A DNA stretch of 64,000 bases, from positions 1,232,249 through 1,296,248 of the forward strand of contig KL647293.1 in NCBI GenBank assembly GCA_000727475.1. The letters run 5' to 3'. Shown piece after piece: positions 50,086 to 60,920 of this stretch (the stretch's first letter is position 1; each line of letters begins with the position of its first letter). Source of the DNA: Sarcocystis neurona. Taxonomy: Eukaryota; Apicomplexa; Conoidasida; Eucoccidiorida; Sarcocystidae. Below the pieces are notes generated by a model, which was not told where the DNA came from, searched no databases, and saw nothing but the letters and a program-made list of their open reading frames with translations. A program made the position numbers and the translations under genes.

Positions 50086-53000
50086 TATGTGGCTTTCTTT
50101 ATCTTTCTGTCTACACGTATATATACATGCGTATGTATGTGCGTACCCCGAGGTGTGCAACTACCTTTCACCTTTACCTTTAGCCACGCACTATCTGTTT
50201 CTTTCATCCAGCAACAGCGGATCGACGAAAATCCAGCAGTCCTGTTAGTACCGTGACTGCTGCTGCAATGTTGAATGCTACTCGCTAACAAGGGAGATAT
50301 ATACAACAAGCTGCAACAGTTTATGTTGGTACCACCGTGCGCTTGATCTGCGTGTCAATCCACCAAACGCGAAGAATGCACTGACTAAGTATACTTCTGC
50401 GCATACGCTGCAAAGGCATCCATACATAGTGGCGTGTTACAATACATATACATATACAGTTTATACACCGAACGCTTCTACCGCACAAGTCTTCCGCGGT
50501 GGGACAAAGAATGAAAATTAGATTACACGTGTGTATCTAACTGTATACGTGGGTGCAAGCACGCTTAAGTACACGTGTATCTAGATATGTGTAGTGGAAT
50601 ACATACACGTGTGTGTATGTGTAGATGTGTATTCACTTGGGACTGTAATTCTTCGCATTCCCATCCTCGTGAGGCGGGGGATCTAAGTCGGGTAGGACTT
50701 CTTTTTATGGATAAGGCACCGATGATACAGATCTTCACATAGCAAATACAAGGGCTATTTACACTGTGAATCTATTCTCTCCTACGACCGGTATCCAAAG
50801 AACACATGTATATCTCCATATTTGTGCATACCCTACCCGTATGGACGTACACGCGTTCTTGCGCAAATGTGTATGTGACGCGTTTACAGGAACAGACATT
50901 TGTGCGTGTGCGTATAGTCACATACGTGTGGAGACGGGCACATACATGTGTACATATATCACATACATGTGTAATTTTAAACGGGGGTCTTCCCTCAAGG
51001 AGACAGGTACATGGGCACACCCATGTCTGCGTTTATACCCATATATATATATATATATATGTATATTCATCCATACGCAAACGGTTACTCACATGTATCT
51101 ATGCACATTTATGTAGTGAATCGATTACGAGATCCTGGTAGAAAGCTGTTGAACCGTAACGATAAACAGGACGCCCAGTCCGCGTTTCTGCGTATCTAAT
51201 TGCGAGACGACACTGACAGCGAGGCGGTGAATCTACACAGGGTATGGCTCGTTTCTACACATACGCACATATCTACGCAGAAACTTGCATACCAGGACAA
51301 GCGCACATACATATGTGAATAATTGTTTGCGACTTACCTTCGTATACACTACTGGTCTATTTGCGAGTTCGCTCCCATTGCACGCAAGTACACAACTAAC
51401 GACTGAAACTGCGTATAATTTTTAGTGAACCTCTAACATGCTAAATTCGCACATACACAACTCGGTGGACGCATGCTTTTTGACGTAACAGTAACGTAGT
51501 GCATAACGTAGATGTAGAGTGGGATATACGTATGTATTCTTGTGCCTATGCATAGACTCCTTTTAAATGTGAATGGACTGGCGTGAGGCGAGGAAGCATT
51601 GTATTTCAGGCGCGTACAGTCAGAAACCCCGCTTGTTTCACGCGTGACGAGTACTATTCGTAGAGTACTATTCGCATCGTTTTCCTTTACGCGCCTCACA
51701 AGGAGAACGACGCACGTGCAATAGGACGTGCAGACGGTTTCCTGCGTTGTTAAACATATTCTTTTTATTTATTCAAATTGTAGAAGATTACATGGTACGC
51801 ACTGATTATCTCATTTCCCCTACATGCTGCTTCACTAATTATCCCGACCATGCCATTAAGTATATAGCTTCCGCGTCGCAAGTGCTCCATGAAGTAATGC
51901 TAAGTTCTTTACAAATCGTCCCGATTTCTACGGTGAGGTATACACGAATACATTTATAACACTGACAGTTTCTCATGCTGATCCTGGCGCGGTCAGGCAG
52001 CGCCACCATGTACCGGCACGTCGTAGCACCTTTCTCTTTGCCTTCAAATTATTGCTACGAGTGTCAGAAGTGCTTTACTAATTTAACCAAAACGTCCGTC
52101 TAAAATGCTACCACTAGGGTCAGTTTTACACGATTCCTTCAGATGCGGTTCACAACCCACGTGTTATTGCCACGTTTATACGAGTGTACGTTGCGCTACC
52201 GCTCACCGTGACACTGTTGCTTCAGGGTTGTTCTGTATTTCCCTCAGTGTTGTGAGGTCTCAGCTGGGAGTATGTCGATGTTCCTACATGTGTCAGCACC
52301 TCGTCTTCACTCCTGCCGGCACACTACTTCACTTCCTTCGTTCTGCTTTTGAAGATGGATACAACTGTCAAGAGTGGGACACTTCTGTGTAGCGGTGCGG
52401 GCATGTCCATACACACAATGCACGTGTGGTGATGTTGAAGAACAGTTTGTTCTTCTTCTGTAGCGCTACTACACCGCGTAAGGGTTCCAGCTTGTACTGT
52501 AACGGTGATCACTTGTCGTGTTGATACTTCTACGCACGCGACGTGTCAGTAGTGTTCAGCAACGGTTCTGTGTTCCCCAGTTTTGACTCTTATTCTCAAG
52601 TACACGTTTGTGTCCATACTCGAAGAGAGAACATCACCAAAACCCTACGGGAAGAGACGTGTACACACGTGAAAATCGTTTTACATAAACACACATAAGC
52701 AGACGTGTTTCCCACGTAGCACTGGCGTGTAGTAATGACTCACACTCACATTTTCCTGTAGTCCGTTTTCTATATTTTCGGGGTTATCTTTGTCGTGACC
52801 TTCCTGTTCGACGGGAAGACTCTAGAATCACCTACCAAATCAGAGCGCCGTGAGCTCTCCCTCACTGTCGAAAACAAAGTCTCTTCGTACCACATGCTTC
52901 TTCGTGTTCGTCTGTCCGTTACGCTTACTCCACGTAAAATGCTTTTTTCGTCTTCTACTGTGTGTGTCTTTCACACAGTGATAACAGATACATTTGTGAA

Positions 53001-53733
53001 ATGTATCTTCTTATCTGAAGTGGTGGTGAGAATCCCTTGCTCAAACTATATTAGTTAAAAAGGCAGAACTTTTTGGTTCTGTCGTACGTACTCTGGAGAG
53101 ATTGGTATAAGAGGCACATGTTCAGAATACCACCACGAAAGGAATTTGTTGAACAAATCTTGTAAGACACATATATAAAAGTACAAATCACTGCAGACGT
53201 TGACACGAATTGTTGTTGTGATTCTTAGAGGGCGTGAAGCAGTTTTCAAAGGCATAGCGTGCTTCGCTTTGGAAGTGCGCAAGCCGTTTTACTAAAAAAA
53301 GTTCACTTTTATTGAGTCTTCATTTGTGTCTTCTTTTGTTGCCTCTTTCGACCAGATTGACTTCTCTGAGGGCATACCTCCTGCACGGGAGATGCACCGT
53401 GCAGCCTCTGCACTACACTTTCCTCTCTTGTACATCTCACTGCAGATGCTACTGCTACCGCTTTAGAAAGTCAACACGCAGTGTGCGAGTCACTTTGTGC
53501 CCTGCTTGCCTGTTGCTCCTCTGTATCTAAATCTCTCTTCCTATACATATACACACGTACATGTGTATATCTACAAACACATTTTTAGATACGCCAGTAC
53601 CGGTGTATACACGCACGTGTACACGCGCACTTACCCAGCTACACGGAGGCATATTGGTATGTTGATATACGTAAATAGATATATCTATTTATGTAGATAC
53701 ACCTAGCTGTACAAATACGTACAGATATATATA

Positions 53734-54510
53734 CTAAATTACAAAGACGTATTCTCCAGGTCGAAGCGCCAACATCGTCCCCTTCTCTTTGTGTCTCTCA
53801 CTCTCCACCAACTTCCTCACTGCCTCTTCTTCCCCTGCTGCCGAGCCGCCGCTACTCGGCTGCTCCTCCACGCCAGTGCGCACTACATTTGCATCTCTAC
53901 TGTCTATACTGGAACCGCCTTCCCCCGGCAGTAGCTTCTCCTTCGGGTACTCTGCTGCCGGCGCCGTTGTTCTACTCCGCCCGTTGACAGCAGAAGCTCC
54001 GACCCCGCGGCCCCTCGCAAGACACGAGTTCGCCTCCATCCTGCTGCTGCTGCTGATGGTACTGCTCCTCAGGCACGCCCTACTGCTGCTCACGCGGCTG
54101 CTGCTGCTCACGCTGCTGCTGCTGCTCACGCTGCTCCTGCTTTGAACGCTGCTCGTGTTGCGGCTACTACGGGTGGTACTACTGCTGCCGCTGTTGCTCA
54201 CGCTGCTGCTGTTGCTGCTCGGTGCACGCGTGTCGTCGCTGCTGCATGCAGCTTGCTGCAGCGCGTGTGCTTCTGCGTCTTCCTGTCCACGAGGAGCAGT
54301 GCGTGCTGCTGCATTTGCACAGTATACGCTGGAGGCAGGAGAGAAGTTTATATATGTTTCTTGATCATTACCTGTGTAAGTGGTAGAAATGTTGTGCTTC
54401 TTGCAGTGCCCACGCATCCGCTGCGGGGCTTCTTCGAATGCCTCGCTGCCCACGGGAAAGACGTCAAAATGCGAAGCCACTGAGACGCGCGAACGCAGAC
54501 GCAGGTGGGC
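53734..54510 (-). CDS. NAPE-PLD-like gene, last exon with Ser-rich insertion
   Basis: 258 codons plus stop, phase 0 start after GCGGACAG. It opens with AHLRLRSRVSVASHFDVFPV, equivalent to the SMAIHWGTFAL strand that carries the last metal-binding His (the His is kept). Then FEEAPQRMRGHCKKHNI matches the following helix. About 190 residues rich in Ser/Ala (AGC runs around 54020-54250) are inserted before the family's terminal strand LALRPGEYVFVI. Confidence 0.88.
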   Translation of the reverse strand, partial: AHLRLRSRVSVASHFDVFPVGSEAFEEAPQRMRGHCKKHNISTTYTGNDQETYINFSPASSVYCANAAARTAPRGQEDAEAHALQQAACSSDDTRAPSSNSSSVSNSGSSSTTRSSRNTSSVQSRSSVSSSSSVSSSSRVSSSRACLRSSTISSSSRMEANSCLARGRGVGASAVNGRSRTTAPAAEYPKEKLLPGEGGSSIDSRDANVVRTGVEEQPSSGGSAAGEEEAVRKLVESERHKEKGTMLALRPGEYVFVI

Positions 54511-57500
54511 CTGTCCGCATACGAATAGAGGCAGAAAGTGCACGACTCAAAGCTAAAAGCAAAAACGATGAGTACATCTCACACGGACGAAGAATAGAAC
54601 TGCGGCGGTCACACGGATGTACACCCGTATATGAAGACCAGGAAACAAGCTGGAACATGCAAGCGAACTCCACAAACATTAAGAGGCATCGCAGTGCTAA
54701 CAGTCAAAGAAACGTACATCCTTATCTGTACAGGCATGCACATATACACATACATGCACACGCATCAATACGTATCGTATGGGGGGCAAGACCGTAAAAC
54801 ATCACAAGTGGCGACGATAGATAAGACATTAGCAGGTATACACTCCGACTACCTGCCGAATCAAAAACACATCAGATGGATATACGAATTTGATGCCTTG
54901 AAAGAGGGAAGCTCGCGCTGGCAGTCAGAAATGACACATCCTCACACGTATATGCAGACACGTATACATGTGTGTGTACAGACACAATCGCGTAGGACGC
55001 AGCAACACCAGAAAAAAACGACTTAATAGTGCTAGTGACGGTTGGCTGTTGAAATGCGAAGCCACTGAGACACAATCGACTGCAGACACAGAAGAGAAAC
55101 AAGACAAAGACACGACAAGGTACAAAGCATACATCGTATACACGTATAAGCACGCATGTCAACGATAGCAGAGTCAATAGTACGTTCAGGGAAACCCAGC
55201 TACGTGGACGTATGCACACATATGTGGGCACAGGAATGGAAGCCACTCTTCTAACAACACGTCTAACATGCACGCACGAGAACGTTTGCCACACAGCACT
55301 GCGGCAGCAGAAATGCAGTACTTCACGAGAAACAGGAGCTGCGGTGTGGGGATGTGTGCACGCAACGGAGCAGATTCTATTAGGCGGTCTGAACGAAGGA
55401 TAATCGTGGAAACCTGAAAAAGCAAACGTAGCGCGTAGCAGACAGCAGCGTGGGCAATCGAGGCGCAGCTAACCACGAAAGCAGCATTTGAACGAGAAGA
55501 TAAGGGAGCGCACGGTTGAACGATGGGTAAAAATCACACACGGAAACACTTTTCTTCTGGAGAACATCGTACGACGCCAACAAGAGGTGTTCTTCATGGG
55601 AAGCTAAGAAGTCTCACACAATCACCAAGAATATCAGAGCAAACGAAATGTAAAGCAAAAGCATACCTCAACTATTCCAGCTGAGACGAAACGGAGAAAG
55701 CATACACGCACCAGAAACACACCGTCTCAGGCTGGCGCACTGTATAAACAAGCGAGAAGAATGAGCCCTGGCTGCACACGTGGGAAGTCGAACTAGCGTG
55801 AAACACACGACAGTGGAAGCTGCCATACGGAGAGGTTTTCTTCTTCGCCTTAACTCAGGCGCAGCTCGCTAATTAGAAATGCACAGACGCGTGCTATTCT
55901 GCTATGCCATAACTCTATATCGACGTCATTTCAAGTACATATACACGTGACTGTCTGCTTCAAGTCGTCCGCCTCATGTGGCTCTATGTACAACTCTCAA
56001 TCAGACATAGCGCTACGCAAATACGTGCAGATACATTTTCACCCAGGAGGTGCCTCTTCCACGGCGTCCACAGAGGGACGTAGCACGCTTATGTATGTGG
56101 AGATCTGTTATGTTTATATTCGTTCCTCTGATTTACAGATACAAATACGTGTACCAGTTCCGATCTTCCATCTTCGCATCGACGAATTAATGCTAGCACA
56201 TACGTCGGTAGACACATTCACAGATATATACAGATACACCCATACGTGTATTCCCAGCGTACGGTTACATCTTACATATAGATATGTAGACGTACACACG
56301 CGTACACGCGTACCACAGAGAACGGTATATATATATATACACACGTACACATCAACGTATAAATACATACACTCTTATATGCATACGTGCATTCAGTGTA
56401 GTAGGCATACAAGTACATATATATACATATATATGTATGTATGCGTAAACAATTCACTCTCTCCCTTGGGCCGCTAACTCGCGGCCTAGGAAAGTTTACC
56501 CAGAGAGGCGGTATTCTATCGAGTGTCCAACACAGAAGTACGCGATACGAGAGAAGACGTATTCGTACACGAAGAAGAACTCCTCTAGTCGTACACGTGT
56601 GTGTGTGCGTGTAGCTACGCGTGAGTTTATGTATCTACACAAATATATATATATATACGCGCTACACGCAGATATCGGTGTACGATGGTGTATACATGCG
56701 TACACATAGAGAGGGACGGAGAGAGAAAGGCCAGAGAGAGCACCTGGATATACAGACACTTGTCTATATAGAGACGTATACATACACCCATGTAAGATAT
56801 ATACATATACGTGTATCGCGTAGAGACACTAGCATATACATATATATATACATGTTTTTCTGTTTTCTGAATACATGCGTATGCTACGAGATAACGGTAA
56901 CTACACGTACGGGCTACACCGGCGCAGAGCGTCTGTACTCACCTCGACAGCTTCTTCGGGTACCATTTGATAGCGTTGCATGTAATGGCGAGGCTCGTAG
57001 CCCCCGATCGGCAGAATGGATAGGTCAAACACAAAATTATCTTTTGCTTCTTCTTCCACAAATATGCGCTGCTGCTGCGGGTGCTGTGCACCGTCCTGCT
57101 GCTTCTGGAGCGGATCGGGCGGCGTGCACTGCTGCCGTTGCTCGTCGTGTCCCCGCTGCCGTTGCGGATTCCCCTGCTGTTGCTCCTGCTGCGATCTCCC
57201 CGCTGCTCCACCGCTGGTCGCCGAGAAAGGCAGCAGCAGCAGTTCTGCCTGCCTCTGCTTCGATGCCGTTTGCAGTAGATATTTCTCGTGCTGCTGCAAC
57301 GCATGCATTCGCCACTCAACTTCCAGCTGCGCTTCAGAAGCTAGCTGCTCTCTGTCTCTCGCTGCCGCGTCTCGTATCATATCAAACAGACGCCCGCTAT
57401 ACGCTGTCCTCCCTGCATAATACACAGTCTTCTGTTCGATAATGTGCTGCTGCTGCTCCCCCTGCAGCTGGTGCTGCGCATCTTGCTGCTGGAGGTGCTG

Positions 57501-60500
57501 CCGCTGCTGCTTTCGTTGCTGCTCTGCGTATGGCATATGTGCGAATCCTCGTGGAGACCCCGTATGTCTAATTGCCGACCGGCCTTCGACATGCGCATCG
57601 GGTGAACAGCTGTTTTCCAGCGTGCAAACGCCGCAGCTGTGAAAAACGGTTTCTCCACCACAGATTTCAGCGTGAAGGCCTTCGCAAAAACCGTGAGTAG
57701 TCCACTGCAAAACAAATCCTCCGCATGCAGGCACGCCGTAATCCCACAGATATCTTCCAACAGCTGCGTGAATGGCCGGAGTAAAGCAAACAGTTAGATT
57801 ATCGAACTTGACCCGATCGCCCCACTGCATCGGATATACGCTGCCAAAGACTTTAGGAGAAAAGTATCTTCTGGCGTAAGCTCCTTCGGGCACGAACAAA
57901 GTACTCCCGTCTCTCCTGCAGAGCTGTCGCACCGTCGCATAGTCGTAGGCGTCGTAGCGCAGCGAAGAAATTAAAATAGCATCGATGGGCGGGAGCGAAT
58001 CCACGGACACTGCTGCTTGACTCACTCGGGGCACTGCAGCAGCACGTCGAGAAGAACCAGAGGAAGACAACAAGCAGCAACGCGAGGTGAAGGAGGCCAG
58101 CAGCAGGCAAAGACGCAGCGCTAGACCAGGAGAGACGCACCAGCAGGGGAGGCGGCAACCGTAGACGAACAAAGAGGGGCGCGGAATTGAAACATGGAAC
58201 GAAACAGAAGCATTTAAACGCAGAAAGAAGCACCAACGTTGGAACCCAAAAGCAGCATTTGAGCCGCACTGTGAAAAAGAGTGACAACGCAATGGCAGCA
58301 GCAGCAGCTGCTGCACGCATTCACAGGAGGACGCAGCGACGCACCAGCACTAAAATGCAGCAGCCCCAGTCTGAGGATGCAGCAACAGCACGAGGCAGCA
58401 GCAGAAGGAGGCAGCAACAGCAGCAGGTGACAGCTGCAGTAGGACCTAGGAGCAGCAAGGAGTGAGAGAACTGCCGTAGCGAACAGCCCCCAGCAGTAGT
58501 GACGGGCTGCAGCACGAGTGGTGCTCCAGCGCAGAAACAAGAGCAGCAGCAAGCGTTTAACGCCTCAGAGCAGAAGCAAGCGGCAAACACGCACCAGCGC
58601 AACTCACTCCTGTAGAAGTTACGAAGATCTACCAGGTACTGGAGCAACAGAGAGACACCGGTGCAGCGGCAAACGCAGCCGCTCCTTCAGCAGAGGCCCT
58701 GCTCTCTTTCCACGGCACAAGACATACGACACAAGCAGCCGACACGACAGGAACACCAAGTGCGCTCTTGGAGATGAGGACATCTTTTCCTATCCATATG
58801 TATACATGTGCACGTATATTCTAGTATGTACACGTGCACAAACAGACACTCATTCACCATATGCTTTGGACACGCTTCTCTACACACACACGAATATCTA
58901 TGTGTACATATATAGACACACACATACATAGGTGTAGGTAATAGTAGTATATGCGTAGATGGACACACCCACCTATACTGCATATAGATTAAAGCACACA
59001 TTATACACATGTGCGTGCACAGGCACGCACGGAGTAGAGGCTGCAGCAGTTGGAGATAAGGGCAGAGCGGTGAAAACAACGAACAGTCCAGCACTGGGCA
59101 GCATTACCAGCAGTAGCCGGGAGGACTGCAGCGTCCTCACAGGTCCAAAACGGATCCTCAGCGCACGATACGCCACAACACGAGGAGAGCCACCAGCACC
59201 AGTAGCCGTGTCAAAAATAGAGAAAGCAAATGCAAGGTCACAAAAGAGAGTAGAGAAGCGGAGGCAATACTTGCATCATCGCGGAGGAGCCGCGAGTCAG
59301 GCACTGCAGCAGCCGCAGCACCCGAAGCAGACGAGCACGAGAATAACAAGTCTGGTGCGACACTACACAATGACAAAGAAGCAAACTGGGGGCAGCAGAG
59401 CTCCAGATAAGGCAACGTACTGCGACACTCCTCATGATACACGATGCAGCGCCGAAGGGTCGATGAATAGCCGAAGGAACAGCAGCAACGCAGACACAAC
59501 GACAAAAGGCGCTGCACCGCTGCAGACCGACAGAGAGGTGGAGACAATATCGGCAGCACCAGAGCTTGGGGAAGAGGACACGCTGTCTGAGGACCGCGGA
59601 GCGTGCTGCAGAAGTCCAGAGCAGCAGGAGACTCAGAAGGAGCAGCAGTTGCAGAAACGCTTGGATGCGAAGGTTGGTAGCAACGAAGAAGAACTCACCA
59701 CCGATGCATCCCCAAGGCCCTGCGTGCGAGCTGAGAATAGGGTCCGTCAAGACGTTCATCCCGCAGCACTGCAGCAGAAAGGTGCCGTGCCCCAGCGCGT
59801 GCACACGCAGCACTGAACAGGCTGCAGCGGCAGCAGCTGAGGCAGACGCAGCTGCTACAGGAGTAGTAACGGCAGCATCGGCAGCAGCAGGACCAGCAGC
59901 AGCTGCGTCGGCAGGAGAATGAGAAGCCTGTTTGCAGGGAGGCCTGGATGAAGCGGTTGCAGCTAGACGGCAGGGAAAAAGAGTAGCAGCAGCGTGAAGA
60001 GGCGCACCCGCAGTGTCTCTTGTACCGATTGCAGCAGGTGGAGGGGGAGCCGGGGGCAGTGGACACTGTGCAGGCCATAAACTGGGAGCCTTCCAGTGCA
60101 GAGGCACAAAAGAGCACGGACTCAAAAAGAATTTCTTCCGCTGTGCTCCACACGCCGAGCTCGTTGGTGCTGCTATTGGTGTTTCATCAGGTCTCTTCAC
60201 AGCACCAGTAACCCCCCCACCACCACGACCTCTACAACCCGACCACCCCGACCACGCTGTCACTCGACCGCCGTTGCTCCTGCTGCTGCTGTTGCTGCCG
60301 TCGAGGTTGCTGCTGCTGCATGTGGGTGTGAAATTGTCAGCGGTCGCTCGCAGCAACCGCGACTTCCTGCGGCCTACGGTTCTGCTGTTGCTGCTTTCCG
60401 CAGTTTCTTCAGCATCTCTCACACTTAACAACGCTGCCCCCGCTCGCGTTGCTCCGGTCTGTAGTGCTGTTGCTTCTGAATCTGTTGCCGCTGCTGCTGC

Positions 60501-60920
60501 CGGAGTTCCTGCTGCATGCAGAACACCTGTTTCTTTACTTTCCCCTACTACCTTATCCCCGCCCTCCCGCCCCTGCGGCACCCCCTGCCACTCCTGCATC
60601 TGTTGCTGTCTCCGCTGCCTGTTCGCCCCTCCTGCCGCCCCGTGACCACAAGACAGGGTAGCACCTGGCGAAGGAAAGAGCCGTGGGGGCCAGGGCCGTA
60701 GCAGCTGCTGCTGCGCATGTTGCTGCCACTGCAGGAGGCGATAACGTAGCAGCTGCCTCCTCTCTCTTAAAAAAGGAGGAGGATACGGAGAAGCAGCAGG
60801 AGGAGCAAAATGCAGCACCACGAGCCGCAGAAGTCGCCGGGGTAGCCCCCGCAGCAGCTCCCTTATCTCCATCACTTCGGCAGGTACAAGCAGCGGCAGA
60901 ACAGAAGAGAGAAGACACAC
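53734..60920 (-). CDS. NAPE-PLD-family metallo-beta-lactamase-fold protein, predicted pseudoenzyme
   Basis: NAPE-PLD hydrolyses N-acyl-phosphatidylethanolamine with a di-zinc centre. This gene keeps the family's scaffold in order: LGHGTFLLQ and VLTDPILSS (59.7-59.8 kb); LPPIDAILIS, FTPAIHA, GGFVLQW, YYAGRTAYS and LPIGGYEPRHYM with PEEAVE (58.0-56.9 kb); then SHFDVFP and LRPGEYVFVI (54.5-53.7 kb). The three exons join in phase (1 then 0). The metal ligands are largely lost. The HxHxDH site reads S-L-R-Y-D-A and the bridging Asp of AGDTGY is Arg. Only three ligand positions remain: the Asp of HxHxDH, the His in PAIH and the His in SHFDVF. Gln-rich loops (about 57.6 and 57.2 kb) and a Ser-rich insert enlarge the fold. 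A scaffold or binding role is inferred. The N-terminal part and start codon are unresolved. Confidence 0.88.
54511..56942 (-). other. Intron of NAPE-PLD-like gene with exon-like relic
   Basis: TG/TA/CA microsatellite DNA (densest 56220-56430 and 56630-56860) with less biased parts at 54.6-55.9 kb. A partial copy of the next exon's start lies near 55053-55071 (see findings). Confidence 0.7.
56943..58033 (-). CDS. NAPE-PLD-like gene, central exon
   Basis: Two bases complete a Val codon, then 363 codons to phase 0 at GAG|GTGAGT. It carries most of the lactamase fold: SLPPIDAILIS to YDAYDYATVRQL, LFVPEGAYARRYF, FDNLTVCFTPAIHAAVG, ACGGFVLQW, VYYAGRTAYSG, and DLSILPIGGYEPRHYM. Gln-rich runs (AEQQRKQQRQHLQQQ, and QQEQQQ) fall in loops flanking the AGRTAY strand. 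Acceptor TGCTGCTGCAG. Confidence 0.93.
58034..59698 (-). repeat. Intron of NAPE-PLD-like gene, CTG-rich in sense
   Basis: On the + strand this is rich in CAG (58060-58620 and 59030-59690), so on the gene's sense strand it is CTG-rich, like most SMC4 introns. A 285-codon + frame here (58959-59816) runs antisense into the conserved exon and is not accepted as a gene. Confidence 0.75.
59699..59821 (-). CDS. NAPE-PLD-like gene, exon with first lactamase strands
   Basis: CSVLRVHALGHGTFLLQCCG, then MNVLTDPILSSHAGPWGCIG matches RVTWLGHAT, VEMD and LTDPIFSSRASP of the family. Donor G|GTGAGT leaves one base that pairs with the exon at 58033. The 5' boundary could be an acceptor after CCGCTGCAG (exon start 59821) or GTTCAG (59812), or the exon may run on into the open frame to 60920. 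Confidence 0.85.
59822..60920 (-). CDS. Possible N-terminal region of NAPE-PLD-like gene
   Basis: The frame of the previous exon stays open upstream to an ATG at 60920 (also ATG at 60872). The part at about 60040-60670 has exon-like CAG orientation and disordered composition (Ala/Ser/Thr/Gly-rich; SSSNLDGSNSSSRSNGG). The part at 59830-59900 is CTG-rich like an intron end. A GT at about 60028 would splice to 59821 in phase. The typical N-terminal family motif around NPWP was not found with certainty. Confidence 0.4.

Larger units (their letters stand above)
45300..53733. other. Gene-poor intergenic DNA
   Basis: Mostly even composition to about 47.9 kb. Short TA/CA microsatellite patches return at 47.96, 48.52, 49.52, 49.93, 51.05 and 53.69 kb. 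No conserved gene, tRNA or rRNA recognised. Frames of 60-150 codons are present on both strands at the level expected by chance. A dispersed direct repeat at 49.3 and 50.0 kb is listed separately. Confidence 0.5.

Noticed and set aside
58959..59816. 285-codon + strand frame
   Set aside because: It is antisense to the conserved lactamase exon (59699-59821) and to its intron. The CAG content explains the open frame.
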